Below are positions 26,503-35,217 of a DNA stretch of 64,000 bases, in pieces. The stretch's first letter is position 1, and every line of letters starts with the position of its first letter. The stretch is taken from contig NZ_JANUXN010000003.1 in assembly GCF_025699485.1 (NCBI RefSeq), positions 248,001-312,000 on the forward strand, in the 5' to 3' direction. A model generated the notes under the pieces. That model saw only the letters and a program-made list of their open reading frames with translations, made no database searches and was not told the DNA's origin. The position numbers and the translations under genes are program-made. The DNA is from Thauera carbonicopians (lineage in GTDB: Bacteria; Pseudomonadota; Gammaproteobacteria; Burkholderiales; Rhodocyclaceae).

Positions 26503-27180
26503 GTGCCAGACACGCCCAAACCGGATGTCGCCGATATCGCCGAGCACATCACGGCGGCCATCATGGAGCACCGCCTGCCCCCCGGCGGCAAGCTCGCGGA
26601 AGAAAAACTGGCCACCGCTTTCGGCGTCAGCCGCACCAAGATCCGTCAGGCGCTGACCACCTTGTCGAAGGATGGCCTGGTGCGTCTGCATCCCAACCGC
26701 GGCGCCTTCGTCACCCGCCCCAGCGTGCAGGAAGCGCGCGACCTGTTTGCCACCCGGCGCCTGCTGGAGCCGGAGATCATCCGTAGCGTGATTGCGCGCG
26801 CCAGTGCGGACGATCTACGCCGGCTGCATGAGCACCTGGCGGCCGAGGACGCCATGCGCAGCCACGGCGAGCGCCGCGCGCTGATCAAGCTGACCGGTGA
26901 ATTCCACATGCTGCTGGCGGAGCTGGCCGGCAACGCCTTCATCAGCAAGCTGATGAATGAGCTGTGTCCGTTTACCTGCCTGATCATCGCGCTGTACGAC
27001 AGTCCCAAGACCGCCACTTGCCCTGACCACGAGCATGCGGAAATCGTCAGGGCGATCGAGGAGAAGCGCACCGACGATGCGATCCGCATCATGCTGGCGC
27101 ACCTCGATCACATCGAGCGTGAACTGCAACTGGCGCAAAAGGCCAAGCAGTCCATCCCATGGACGGAAATGCTGTCGTGA
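26503..27180 (+). CDS. GntR-family transcriptional regulator (FCD/FadR subfamily)
   Basis: The 225-residue protein starts from a GTG with AGGA eight bases upstream. An ATG at 26455 in the same frame is an alternative but would overlap the likely -10 box. The N-terminal winged helix is clear (LPPGGKLAEEKLATAFGVSRTKIRQALTTLSKDGLV, then LHPNRGAFVTRP). The C-terminal FCD ligand domain has metal-binding His residues in FHMLLAELAGN and HAEIVRAIEEK. FCD regulators usually sense the acid or amide handled by the neighbouring genes. The TRAP transporter and hydantoinase genes directly downstream are the obvious targets, and TTGTATGCAA at 27332-27341 in front of dctP is a possible operator. Confidence 0.9.
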   Translation: MPDTPKPDVADIAEHITAAIMEHRLPPGGKLAEEKLATAFGVSRTKIRQALTTLSKDGLVRLHPNRGAFVTRPSVQEARDLFATRRLLEPEIIRSVIARASADDLRRLHEHLAAEDAMRSHGERRALIKLTGEFHMLLAELAGNAFISKLMNELCPFTCLIIALYDSPKTATCPDHEHAEIVRAIEEKRTDDAIRIMLAHLDHIERELQLAQKAKQSIPWTEMLS

Positions 27181-27233
27181 TTTCCGCGAGTGCCGGCGGC
27201 TGCGCGTCACGCCGTGGCGGACATGGGAGATCA

Positions 27234-27257
27234 ACCCGGCCTCGCCGGGTTTTTTTA
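27234..27257 (+). terminator. Rho-independent terminator after the GntR gene
   Basis: The stem ACCCGGC / GCCGGGT with a CTC loop is followed by seven T residues, about 55 bp after the stop. It separates the regulator transcript from the dctPQM operon. Confidence 0.85.
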
Positions 27258-27397
27258 TGTCTGCGCCAGATGCGGGCGTGAATCTGGCAAGAGTTTTGCT
27301 TAAAGAAGTGCACGAAAAGTTGTTTTTATTTTTGTATGCAATCCGTTGAACATGCCCTATATTGGACATGCCTTCTCCCTCCTCAAGGAGTCTTGCC

Positions 27398-28396
27398 ATG
27401 CTGAAGAAGATGTTCTCCCGCACCTTGCTGTGCACCGCCATCGCCACCACCGGGCTGATCGGTGCCGGCATCGCGTCGGCTGCCCAAACCTTGCGCATCG
27501 TCGGCAACTTCCCCAACGACCATACCAGTTCGGTGGCGATGGAGCAGTTCAAGGCCGAAGTGGAAAAGAACAGCAAGGGCGAATTGAAGGTCGCCGTGTT
27601 TCCGGCGATGCAACTGGGCGGTGCGCAGGAGAACGTCGACCAGGTGCGCTCCGGCGCGGTGTTCCTGACCTGGATTTCCACCGCCTACCTGTCGCGCACG
27701 GTGCCGGAACTGTCGGTGCTGTCGCTGCCGTTCCGGTTCGAGAGCCGCGAACAGGCTTTCGGCGTCATCGATGGTCCGGTGGGCGAGCAGATATCCGCCA
27801 AACTGGCCGACAAGGGTTTTGCCGCGCTCGGCTACATGGAGCTGGGTTCGCGCCATCTGACCAACAACGTGCGTCCGGTGAAGAGCCTGGCCGACCTCAA
27901 GGGCCTGAAGATCCGCCTGCAGCCGGACGAAACGCACCTGAGCACCTTCCGCGCGATGGGCGCCAACCCGGTCACGATGGACATCAAGGAGGTGTACTCG
28001 GCGCTGCAGCAAGGGGTGCTCGACGGCCAGGAGAACCCCTATGCCGTCACCCGCGACCGCAACTTCAACCAGGTGCAGAAGTATGTGTCGGACACCGGCC
28101 ATTTCTTCGATTTCGTCGTCGTCGCCGCCAACAAGAAGAAGCTGGACGGCCTGTCGCCGGAACTGCGCCAGGTGGTGATCGACGCGATCGGCAATGCCGT
28201 CGCCTCGCAACGCGCCAACGCCGCCAGCGAAGACGCCAAGGCGCTGGCCGATCTGCAGGCGCGCGGCGTGCAGTTCGACGCGGTGACGCCGGAGTTCCGC
28301 GAGGCGATGAAGCAGGCCACCGCCGGCATCGTCGATACCGTCAAGGCCAAGGCCGGCGCCGAACTGGTCGATGCCGTGCTGAACGCGACGCGCTGA
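27398..28396 (+). CDS. dctP: TRAP transporter periplasmic substrate-binding protein
   Basis: The 332-residue protein has a signal peptide (MLKKMFSRTLLCTAIATTGLIGAGIASA). The DctP fold shows the ligand-carboxylate Arg region GLKIRLQPDETHLSTFRAMGANPVTMD (about 165-190), then EVYSALQQGVLDGQENPYAV. An AAGGAG ribosome-binding site precedes the ATG at 27398. DctP proteins bind organic acids, and this one feeds DctQM. The exact ligand is unknown. The neighbours suggest a ring-opened amide, an N-carbamoyl acid or an aromatic-type acid. Confidence 0.93.
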   Translation: MLKKMFSRTLLCTAIATTGLIGAGIASAAQTLRIVGNFPNDHTSSVAMEQFKAEVEKNSKGELKVAVFPAMQLGGAQENVDQVRSGAVFLTWISTAYLSRTVPELSVLSLPFRFESREQAFGVIDGPVGEQISAKLADKGFAALGYMELGSRHLTNNVRPVKSLADLKGLKIRLQPDETHLSTFRAMGANPVTMDIKEVYSALQQGVLDGQENPYAVTRDRNFNQVQKYVSDTGHFFDFVVVAANKKKLDGLSPELRQVVIDAIGNAVASQRANAASEDAKALADLQARGVQFDAVTPEFREAMKQATAGIVDTVKAKAGAELVDAVLNATR

Positions 28397-28424
28397 GCGC
28401 CCCGCCCCGACAGGAGAGTCCGCC

Positions 28425-28922
28425 ATGAGCCAAGCCCTGAAACAGGCGCTCGACGGCCTGGATGCGGTATCGCGCTGGGCCATCGTCAGCTGCATGATCG
28501 TGATGATCGGGGTGGTCTCCACCCAGGTGCTGCTGCGCTATGCGTTTTCATATTCGCTCGACTGGGCGGAAGAGGTCTCGCGCCTGACCTTCGTCTGGTC
28601 GGTGTTCATGGCCATTGCCCATGGCGTGAAGCTCTCCGCGCACGTCGGCATCGACGTGGTCGCGCGGCGCTTTCCGGCATGGCTGCAGCGCGCGCTGCAA
28701 CCGGTGGTGCGCCTCGTCAGCGGCCTGCTGATGTCGGTTGTCGCGGTGCAGGCGGCGCTGGCCGCACGCGATACCTGGGACCAGATGATGCCCACGCTCG
28801 ACCTGTCCACCGGCTGGTTCTATCTGGCCGTCACCGTCGGCTGCGCGCATTCCGCGCTGCACCTGTTCGACCAGCTGCTACGCAGCGCCAGGCCCGCCGC
28901 TCCCGTGGAGGAAGCCGCATGA
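28425..28922 (+). CDS. dctQ: TRAP transporter small permease subunit
   Basis: The 165-residue membrane protein has four helices and the DctQ core YSLDWAEEVSRLTFVWSVFMA (about 44-64), followed by HVGIDVVARRFP. It links DctP to the large permease in the inner membrane. An AGGAG site precedes the ATG, and the stop overlaps the dctM start by 4 bp. Confidence 0.92.
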   Translation: MSQALKQALDGLDAVSRWAIVSCMIVMIGVVSTQVLLRYAFSYSLDWAEEVSRLTFVWSVFMAIAHGVKLSAHVGIDVVARRFPAWLQRALQPVVRLVSGLLMSVVAVQAALAARDTWDQMMPTLDLSTGWFYLAVTVGCAHSALHLFDQLLRSARPAAPVEEAA

Positions 28923-30199
28923 CCACCGTTGCCATTACCGGCTTCTTCCTGCTGGCGCTGCTGGGCATGCCGCTGGCGTTCGCGCTGGGCATCGCCGCCT
29001 TTGCCGGCATGAGCGCCGGCGACGTGGAGTGGGCGGTGTTCCCGCAGCGCATGATGTACGCGCTGAACTCCTTTCCGCTGCTCGCCATTCCCTGCTTCAT
29101 GGTGGCCGGTGAACTGATGGTGGCCGGCGGCATCATGGAGCGTCTGATCGCGCTGGCCAATGCCGTGGTCGGCCGCGTGCGCGGCGGGCTGGCGCACGTC
29201 ACCATCCTGTCGTCGGCGTCGCTGGCGGCGGTGTCGGGCACCGCGGTGGCCGACGCCACCGCGCTCACCAGCACCATGATGCCGACCATGGCCAAGCATT
29301 ACGACAAGCGCTTCGGCGCGGCGCTGATCGCGGCCTCGGCCAACCTGGGCGCGATCCTGCCGCCCAGCGCCGCGATGATCGTGTATTGCTACATGGCGGG
29401 GCCGATCATCTCGGTCGGCGCGCTGTTCATGGCCGGCGTGGTGCCGGGGCTGCTGCTGATCGTGATGCTGATGCTCTACGCCTCGTACTACGCGCGGCGC
29501 AAGGGCTATCCGGCCACCGGCGAGGCCTTCGACCTGCGCCGCTTCCTCACCACCCTGCGCTCGTCGCTGTTCGTCGTGGCGATGCCCTTCGTCGTCATCG
29601 GCGGCATCGTCGCCGGGGTGTTCACCGCCACCGAGGGCTCGGCGGTCGCCGTCGTGTATGCCTTGCTGATCGGCTTGTTCATCACCCGCCGCATCAGCCT
29701 GCGCGACCTGCCGCACATCATGTTCCGCGCCGCGATCACCACCGGCATCGTCGGCGCGCTGATCGCCTTCGCCTCGGCGGTGACTTATCTGCTCACCATC
29801 GACATGCTGCCGATGATGCTGGCGGAATTCGTCCAGGGCCTGACCTCGGAGCCGATGGTGTTCATCCTGCTGGTGATGGTGCTGCTGGTGGTCGCCGGCA
29901 TGTTCCTGGAGTCGAACGCCGCCTACATCATGCTGGTGCCGCTGCTTGCGCCGATCGCCACCGCCTACGGCATCGACCCGCTGTACTTCGGTTTCCTGTT
30001 CGTGCTCAACCTGATCATCGGCATGCTGACGCCGCCGGTCGGCGTGCTGCTGTTCGTCGTCAGCAGCGCGGCGCGCGTGCCCATCAACCAGCTCACCGTA
30101 TCGGTGCTGCCGCTGATCGGCCTGCAGTTCCTGCTGCTGGCGCTGTGCATCGCCTTCCCGCCGCTGGTCACCGCGCTGCCGCGCGCGCTGGGCTACTGA
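28919..30199 (+). CDS. dctM: TRAP transporter large permease subunit
   Basis: The 426-residue, 12-13-helix transporter has canonical DctM blocks: FPLLAIPCFMVAGELMVAGG, VSGTAVADATALTSTMMP, ANLGAILPPSAAMIVY and, near the end, NLIIGMLTPPVGVLLFVVS. It carries the Na+-coupled transport activity. The start is the ATG overlapping dctQ (ATGA). The dihydropyrimidinase gene follows after 43 bp. Confidence 0.95.
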   Translation: MTTVAITGFFLLALLGMPLAFALGIAAFAGMSAGDVEWAVFPQRMMYALNSFPLLAIPCFMVAGELMVAGGIMERLIALANAVVGRVRGGLAHVTILSSASLAAVSGTAVADATALTSTMMPTMAKHYDKRFGAALIAASANLGAILPPSAAMIVYCYMAGPIISVGALFMAGVVPGLLLIVMLMLYASYYARRKGYPATGEAFDLRRFLTTLRSSLFVVAMPFVVIGGIVAGVFTATEGSAVAVVYALLIGLFITRRISLRDLPHIMFRAAITTGIVGALIAFASAVTYLLTIDMLPMMLAEFVQGLTSEPMVFILLVMVLLVVAGMFLESNAAYIMLVPLLAPIATAYGIDPLYFGFLFVLNLIIGMLTPPVGVLLFVVSSAARVPINQLTVSVLPLIGLQFLLLALCIAFPPLVTALPRALGY

Positions 30200-30242
30200 G
30201 CATGCGGCCGGATTCCGCATGCAGGATCTGCAGGAGAACTTC

Positions 30243-31688
30243 ATGAGTGTTTTCGATCTGGTCATCCGCAACGCGCGCTGCGCTACCGCCGCCGATGTCT
30301 TCGAAGCCGACATCGGCATCCGCGACGGCCGCATCGCGGCGCTGGGCCGGGCGCTGGCCGCCGGCCGCGAGGAAATCGACGCCGCCGGCCGCTGGGTGCT
30401 GCCGGGCGGCATCGACGGCCATTGCCACTTCGACCAGCCCACCGGCGACGGTACCCGCATGGCGGACGACTTTCTCACCGGTACGCGCTCGGCCGCCTGC
30501 GGCGGCACCACCACCATCATTCCGTTCGCCTGCCAGCAGCGCGGCCACAGCCTGCGCGAGGCGGTCGACGACTATCACCGCCGCGCCGACGGCAAGGCCA
30601 GTGTGGACTATGCCTTCCACCTGATCGTTTCCGACCCCACGCCGCAGGTGCTGGCCGAGGAGCTGCCGGCGCTGATCCGCGAAGGCTACAGCTCGTTCAA
30701 GATCTACATGACCTACGACGACCTGAAGCTCGACGACCGCCAGATCATCGACGTGCTGGCGGTCGCGCGCGAGCACGGCGCGATGGTGATGATGCACGCC
30801 GAGAATGCAGACTGCATCGCCTGGCTGACCGAGCGCCTGCTCGCGGCCGGCCGCAGCGCACCGCGCTACCATGCCGAAGCGCGGCCGATGCTGGTGGAGC
30901 GCGAGGCCACCCATCGCGCCATCAGTTACGCCCAGCTCGTCGACGTGCCGATCCTGATCGTGCACGTTTCCGGCCGCGAGGCGATGGAACAGATCCGCTG
31001 GGCGCAGGGGCGCGGCATGCGCATCTACGGCGAAACCTGCCCGCAATACCTGTTCCTGTCCGCCGAGGATCTCGGCATCGATGACAGCGAAGCCGCACAC
31101 CGCCGCGGCAGCATGTGCATCTGCAGCCCGCCGCCGCGCGACAAGGGCAACCAGGAAGCGATCTGGGACGGTCTGGAAAATGGCGTGTTTCAGGTGTTCT
31201 CGTCGGACCACGCACCTTTTTCCATCGACGATCCGCAGGGCAAGCAGGCCGCCGGCGCCAAGGCCAGTTTCGACAAGATCCCCAACGGCATCCCCGGCGT
31301 CGAAACCCGGCTGCCGCTGTTGTTCTCGCACGGCGTGCAGAGCGGCCGGCTGGACATCTGCCAGTTCGTCGCGCTCACCGCCACCAACGTCGCCAAGACC
31401 TACGGCCTGTACCCGCGCAAGGGCTCCATCGCCGTCGGCAGTGATGCCGACCTCGTGATCTGGGACACTCACGCGCCGCGCCCGATCCGCAACGCCGAAC
31501 TGCACCATGCCGTCGATTACACGCCATACGAAGGCATCGCGGTCACCGCCTGGCCGGCATTGACCCTGGTGCGCGGCCGGACGGTGTGGCGCGACGGCGA
31601 ATTCCTCGGCCGCCCCGGCCAGGGGCAGTTCCAGCCCTGCGGCCTGCCGGCCCCTGCGCGTCCGAAGACGCGGGGCAAGAACACATGA
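30243..31688 (+). CDS. Dihydropyrimidinase / D-hydantoinase family cyclic amidohydrolase
   Basis: The 481-residue protein has the binuclear-metal site of the family: His60-x-His62 (DGHCHFD), carboxylated Lys153 (SSFKIYM), His in MMHAEN (about 186), His in IVHVSG (about 242) and Asp in SSDHAPF. It opens a cyclic amide ring (dihydropyrimidine, hydantoin or imide) in the cytoplasm. An AGGAG site 7 bp before the ATG at 30243 decides the start. It overlaps the FAH-fold gene by 4 bp. Being placed with a TRAP importer rather than with pyrimidine-degradation genes (no beta-ureidopropionase or dihydropyrimidine dehydrogenase here) suggests a specialised substrate. Confidence 0.9.
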   Translation: MSVFDLVIRNARCATAADVFEADIGIRDGRIAALGRALAAGREEIDAAGRWVLPGGIDGHCHFDQPTGDGTRMADDFLTGTRSAACGGTTTIIPFACQQRGHSLREAVDDYHRRADGKASVDYAFHLIVSDPTPQVLAEELPALIREGYSSFKIYMTYDDLKLDDRQIIDVLAVAREHGAMVMMHAENADCIAWLTERLLAAGRSAPRYHAEARPMLVEREATHRAISYAQLVDVPILIVHVSGREAMEQIRWAQGRGMRIYGETCPQYLFLSAEDLGIDDSEAAHRRGSMCICSPPPRDKGNQEAIWDGLENGVFQVFSSDHAPFSIDDPQGKQAAGAKASFDKIPNGIPGVETRLPLLFSHGVQSGRLDICQFVALTATNVAKTYGLYPRKGSIAVGSDADLVIWDTHAPRPIRNAELHHAVDYTPYEGIAVTAWPALTLVRGRTVWRDGEFLGRPGQGQFQPCGLPAPARPKTRGKNT

Positions 31689-32455
31689 GCACACATCCGC
31701 TCAGCGAAGCGCTGATCACCGCCTGGCTCAGCGGCGCGCCGCTCACCGAGGCCCGGGCGCGTGCGCTGGCGCCGGCGGACGACACCACCGCCTATCTGGT
31801 GCAGCAGCAGACGGGCAGCGCGCTGGGCTGGTTCGCCGATGGCCGTCCGCGGGCGTGGAAGATCGGCGCCGGCAGCCGCAGCGCGCAACCGACCTCGTCT
31901 CCGATTGCCGACGGCGCCATCCTGCACACCGGCGGCCTGCCTTTCCGCTTTGCAGCCACGCGCGCCCATACATTGATCGGCGTGGAAGTGGAGCTGGTGG
32001 TGCAGCTTGCCCGGCCCCTGCCGCCGGACGCCGATGCCGCGGCGGTGAGCGCGGCCATCGGCACGGTGTTCGCCGCGATCGAGATATGCGACATCCGCGC
32101 CATCGGCGAAAACCTGCCAGCCACCTTCTATTTGGCCGACCTGCAGAACAACCACTGCCTGATCATCGGCGAACGGCGCGACGGCGGCTGGCGCGACAGC
32201 GATGGCGCGGGGGAAGTCGTCGTCACCCTCAACGGCGCCGAATACAAACGCCAGCGCGGCGGCCATCCGCTCGGCGACCCGCTCCATTTGCTGCCCTGGC
32301 TCAACCGGCACGCACAGCGGCAGTACGGCAGCACGCTGCAGGCCGGCGACCTCGTCACCACCGGCACCTGGACTGGCCTGTACCCCGCGCGCGCCGGCGA
32401 CCGCCTGTGCGCCCGCTATGCGGACGTCGGCCGTGTCGCGATCGACGTGATCTGA
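31685..32455 (+). CDS. FAH-fold hydratase, 2-keto-4-pentenoate hydratase-like
   Basis: The 256-residue protein resembles MhpD-type 2-oxopent-4-enoate hydratases and related decarboxylases. It has an N-terminal helical domain (LSEALITAWLSGAPLTEARARAL), then WKIGAGSRSAQPTSSPIADG and an IGVEVELVVQLARPL strand, and ends in the DLVTTGTWTGLYPARAGDRL barrel motif. Such enzymes hydrate or cleave enol-acids with Mg2+. Together with the ring-opening hydrolase it may process the carbon skeleton left after amide hydrolysis, which is inference. The start overlaps the preceding stop by 4 bp. Confidence 0.78.
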   Translation: MSTHPLSEALITAWLSGAPLTEARARALAPADDTTAYLVQQQTGSALGWFADGRPRAWKIGAGSRSAQPTSSPIADGAILHTGGLPFRFAATRAHTLIGVEVELVVQLARPLPPDADAAAVSAAIGTVFAAIEICDIRAIGENLPATFYLADLQNNHCLIIGERRDGGWRDSDGAGEVVVTLNGAEYKRQRGGHPLGDPLHLLPWLNRHAQRQYGSTLQAGDLVTTGTWTGLYPARAGDRLCARYADVGRVAIDVI

Positions 32456-32513
32456 TCACGGGTGGTGCGCCACCCGTCCCGTTCCAGCCGACCCTTTTTT
32501 CGGAGACCCTTCC

Positions 32514-33260
32514 ATGCGCTTGCTCGTCATCAATCCCAATACCTCGCAAAGCGTCACCGACAAGATCGAAGCCGTCGCCCGCCCAGCGGCCGCGCCCGGC
32601 ACCGAGCTGAGTTTCGTCACCGCGTCCTATGGCGTGCCCTACATCGCCACCCGCGCCGAAGCCATCATCGGCGGCCGCGTGGTGCTGGAAGTGATGGCCG
32701 AACGCGCCGGCAGCTATGACGCAGTCGTGGTTGCCGCCTTTGGCGACCCCGGCCTCGGCGGCGCGCGCGAGCTGTTCGACGTGCCGGTGGTCGGACTGGC
32801 CGAAGCGGCGATGCTGATGGCGCTGCCGCTGGGACGGCGCTTCTCCATCGTTTCCTTCTCCAGCCGGCTGGAGCCGTGGTACCGCGAATGCGTGGAATGG
32901 CAGGGCCTGCAGGGGCGGCTCGCCAGCATCCGCATGCTCGACGCCAAGGTTGCCGACGTCGGCCGCGTGCAGCAGGAGAACGAAGACCTGCTGGTGGCAC
33001 TGGCGCAACGGGCGGCAGATGAAGACGGCGCCGAGGTGGTGATCCTCGCCGGCGCGCCGCTGGCCGGGCTGGCGTCGCGCGTACACGATCGCGTCAGCGT
33101 GCCGCTGGTGGAAAGCGTCGCCGCCAGCATCAAGGTGGCCGAAGCCCTGGTCACGCTGCAGCCGCGCAAGGCCAGCAGCGGCTCCTTCTCGCTGCCGCCA
33201 TCGAAACCGTCCAGTGGTCTGCCCGCCGCGCTCGAACGCGCCATCGCCCACGGTGCCTGA
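32514..33260 (+). CDS. Hydantoin-racemase-like (Asp/Glu racemase superfamily) protein lacking both usual cysteines
   Basis: The 248-residue protein starts MRLLVINPNTSQSVTDKI, the HyuE/allantoin-racemase beginning, and keeps FGDPGL and GLAEAAM. In this family the catalytic cysteines normally sit in 'ACFGDPG' and 'LGCAGM'. Here the sequences are AAFGDPG (Ala75) and LAGAPL (Gly180), so both are replaced. The fold is probably intact, but two-base racemisation would be impossible. It may be a binding or isomerase-like protein, or use other residues. The last 30 residues are a Ser/Pro-rich tail. It is the end of the dctPQM-hydantoinase operon, 58 bp after the hydratase. Confidence 0.78.
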   Translation: MRLLVINPNTSQSVTDKIEAVARPAAAPGTELSFVTASYGVPYIATRAEAIIGGRVVLEVMAERAGSYDAVVVAAFGDPGLGGARELFDVPVVGLAEAAMLMALPLGRRFSIVSFSSRLEPWYRECVEWQGLQGRLASIRMLDAKVADVGRVQQENEDLLVALAQRAADEDGAEVVILAGAPLAGLASRVHDRVSVPLVESVAASIKVAEALVTLQPRKASSGSFSLPPSKPSSGLPAALERAIAHGA

Positions 33261-33286
33261 ACCCGGGCGGCTGCCCGCGGGACACG

Positions 33287-33315
33287 AAAACGCCCGGCGC
33301 ATGCCTGCCCGGGCG
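33287..33315 (-). terminator. Terminator of the CBS-domain gene
   Basis: On the minus strand the stem CGCCCGG / CCGGGCG is followed by TTTTCG, about 60 bp after the stop of the gene at 33373. Confidence 0.65.
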
Positions 33316-33372
33316 TCGATGCGGTGACCCGTTCGATGTCGGGTCAGGGCCGGATGATGCGGCCCGCTCCGC

Positions 33373-33795
33373 TCAGCAAATGCACTCCCACAAGCTCTGC
33401 TGGTCCTCGAACTGATCAAGCTCCAGCCCCTTGAAGTCGCTGCGCGACACGATGCCGACGACCTTGCCGTCCGCGGTGACCGGCAGGTGGCGGTAGCCGC
33501 CGTCGCACATCATGTGCAGCGCATCGATCGCCTTGAGATCCGGGGTGATGGTATCCGGCTTGGCGGTCATAACTTCGGCTAATGGCACATCGGCTGGATT
33601 ACCGCCGCGGGCGATTGCCTGCACCGCGTCGCGGCCGGTGAAGATGCCTTCCAGCCGGGTGTTTGCGTCGGTGACCAGCACTGCGCCCACGTTACGCTCG
33701 CACATGCGCTGACAGGCGGTCTGCACGGTGTCGGTCGGGCGCAGCATCAAGGGATTCTGGTCCTTGACGATGAAGGAGATGTCGCGGTTTGTCAT
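33373..33795 (-). CDS. CBS-domain pair protein
   Basis: The 140-residue protein consists of two CBS motifs (a Bateman module): NPLMLRPTDTVQTACQRM...VLVTD (about 14-45) and KPDTITPDLKAIDALHMM...LPVTADGKVVGIVSRSD (about 78-122). The tail ends in CIC. Stand-alone CBS pairs bind adenine nucleotides and modulate partner proteins, and no partner is fused here. The start at 33795 has a GGGAGCG ribosome-binding site. No neighbour suggests a specific target. Confidence 0.9.
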   Translation of the reverse strand: MTNRDISFIVKDQNPLMLRPTDTVQTACQRMCERNVGAVLVTDANTRLEGIFTGRDAVQAIARGGNPADVPLAEVMTAKPDTITPDLKAIDALHMMCDGGYRHLPVTADGKVVGIVSRSDFKGLELDQFEDQQSLWECIC

Positions 33796-33926
33796 GTCTC
33801 GCTCCCGTATTGATGTTGTGATGAGAACCTGGTCACACTCTAGGCCGGAAGCCGTTTGACAATCTTGACATTTGGCAAGCATTGCGCAGATGCCTGCCCG
33901 GGGCGCTTGTGCAGGCTGTAAACGGC

Positions 33927-33954
33927 GGCGGGGGCGTGGATTCACGCCCCCGCC
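33927..33954 (-). terminator. G/C hairpin downstream of the orphan livK-type gene
   Basis: A perfect 12-bp stem (GGCGGGGGCGTG / CACGCCCCCGCC) with a 4-nt loop lies 21 bp after the stop. The T-run is weak on both strands, so it may act mainly as an mRNA-stabilising end. Confidence 0.65.
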
Positions 33955-33974
33955 GGTTTCCATGATGGTGCCGC

Positions 33975-35087
33975 TTACTGCACCGGCTCCCACTTGCCGT
34001 TGGCGTAGTTGTAGAGGCTGACGCCGCCTTCCTTGATGTCGCCCTTGGCGTCGAAGGCGATGTGGCCGGTGACGCCCTGGAAGTCGATCTTTTGCAGGGC
34101 GGGCAGGTATTTCGCCGGATCGGTCGAGTCGGCGGCCTTCATGCCTTCGATCAGCGCGGTGGCGGCGTCGTAGGCGTAGGGGGCGTAGACCAGCACGTCG
34201 GCGTTGAAGCGCTGCCTGAAGCGGGACAGGAACTCTTCGCCGCTGGGCATCTGCGTCAGTGGGATGCCGGCCTGGGTGCAGAAGACCTTCTCGTTCATGG
34301 CGTCGCCGGCGAGCTTGAGCATTTCGCTGGTGCAGTTGCCGTCGCCGCCGAGGAAGGTGGCGGGGATGCCGAGCTGGCGCAACTGGCGCAGCATCGGCGC
34401 GCCTTGCGAATCCATGCCGCCGTAGAAGATGGCCTCGGGCGAACGGGCCTTGATCTTGGTGAGGATGGCGGTGAAGTCGGTGGCCTTGTCGTTGGTGAAC
34501 TCGCGGCCGACGATTTCGCCGCCGAGCTTCTTGATGCTTTCGGCGAAGGAGTCGGCGAGGCCCTGGCCGTAGGCGGTGCGATCGTCGATGACGGCGAATT
34601 TCTTTACCTTCAGCGTCTCGATCGCGTACTTGGCCATGGCTTCGCCCTGCTGCAGGTCGTTGGCGATGACGCGGTAGGTGACCTTGTAGTTCTGCTGGGT
34701 GAGCTTGGGGCTGGTCGACGACGGCGTGATCACCGGCACGCCGGCCTGCTCATACACGCGCGAAGCGGGAATCGAGGCGCCCGAGGTGGTGTGGCCGACC
34801 ACGCCCTTGACGCCGGCGTCGGTCAGGCGCTGTGCCGCGGTGGTGGCGGTGCGCGGGTCGCCCTGGTCGTCTTCGCTGAGGAGTTCGAACTTGACGGTCT
34901 GGCCGCCGATGACCAGGCCTTTGGCGTTGGCGTCTTCGAGCGCAAGGCGGGCGCCGTTCTCGCCGTCCTTGCCGAAGTGGGCGATCGGGCCGGTCAGCGG
35001 GCCGGCGTGGCCGATCTTGACGACGGTCTGCGCCTGGGCGGCAAAGCCGGCGCCGACCAGGGCAAGTGCGAGCAGAGTCTTCTTCAT
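33975..35087 (-). CDS. Orphan branched-chain amino-acid-type ABC substrate-binding protein
   Basis: The 370-residue LivK-like protein has a signal peptide (MKKTLLALALVGAGFAAQA). The same block order occurs as in the binding protein at 12757, for example VKIGHAGPLTGPIAHFGKDGENGARLAL and DDRTAYGQGLADSF. No permease or ATPase genes lie next to it. It probably shares LivHMGF encoded at 9.1-12.7 kb or works with a distant set, extending the substrate range. A GGAGA site precedes the ATG at 35087. Confidence 0.92.
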   Translation of the reverse strand: MKKTLLALALVGAGFAAQAQTVVKIGHAGPLTGPIAHFGKDGENGARLALEDANAKGLVIGGQTVKFELLSEDDQGDPRTATTAAQRLTDAGVKGVVGHTTSGASIPASRVYEQAGVPVITPSSTSPKLTQQNYKVTYRVIANDLQQGEAMAKYAIETLKVKKFAVIDDRTAYGQGLADSFAESIKKLGGEIVGREFTNDKATDFTAILTKIKARSPEAIFYGGMDSQGAPMLRQLRQLGIPATFLGGDGNCTSEMLKLAGDAMNEKVFCTQAGIPLTQMPSGEEFLSRFRQRFNADVLVYAPYAYDAATALIEGMKAADSTDPAKYLPALQKIDFQGVTGHIAFDAKGDIKEGGVSLYNYANGKWEPVQ

Positions 35088-35217
35088 GTGCGTCTCCGGA
35101 AGGTGCATAGTTTGCAAAGAGTCATTGCAAGGGCGTTGCAAATCCATGGTGGATGGCAGATTCTAGCCCAGTGGCCTGTCGTCGGCAGGCCGGGCAAACC
35201 CTTGAGGAATCGATGAC

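Noticed and set aside
28820-30520. 566-codon open frame antisense to dctM
   Set aside because: It is His/Gln/Arg-rich shadow sequence; the sense strand encodes an obvious TRAP permease.
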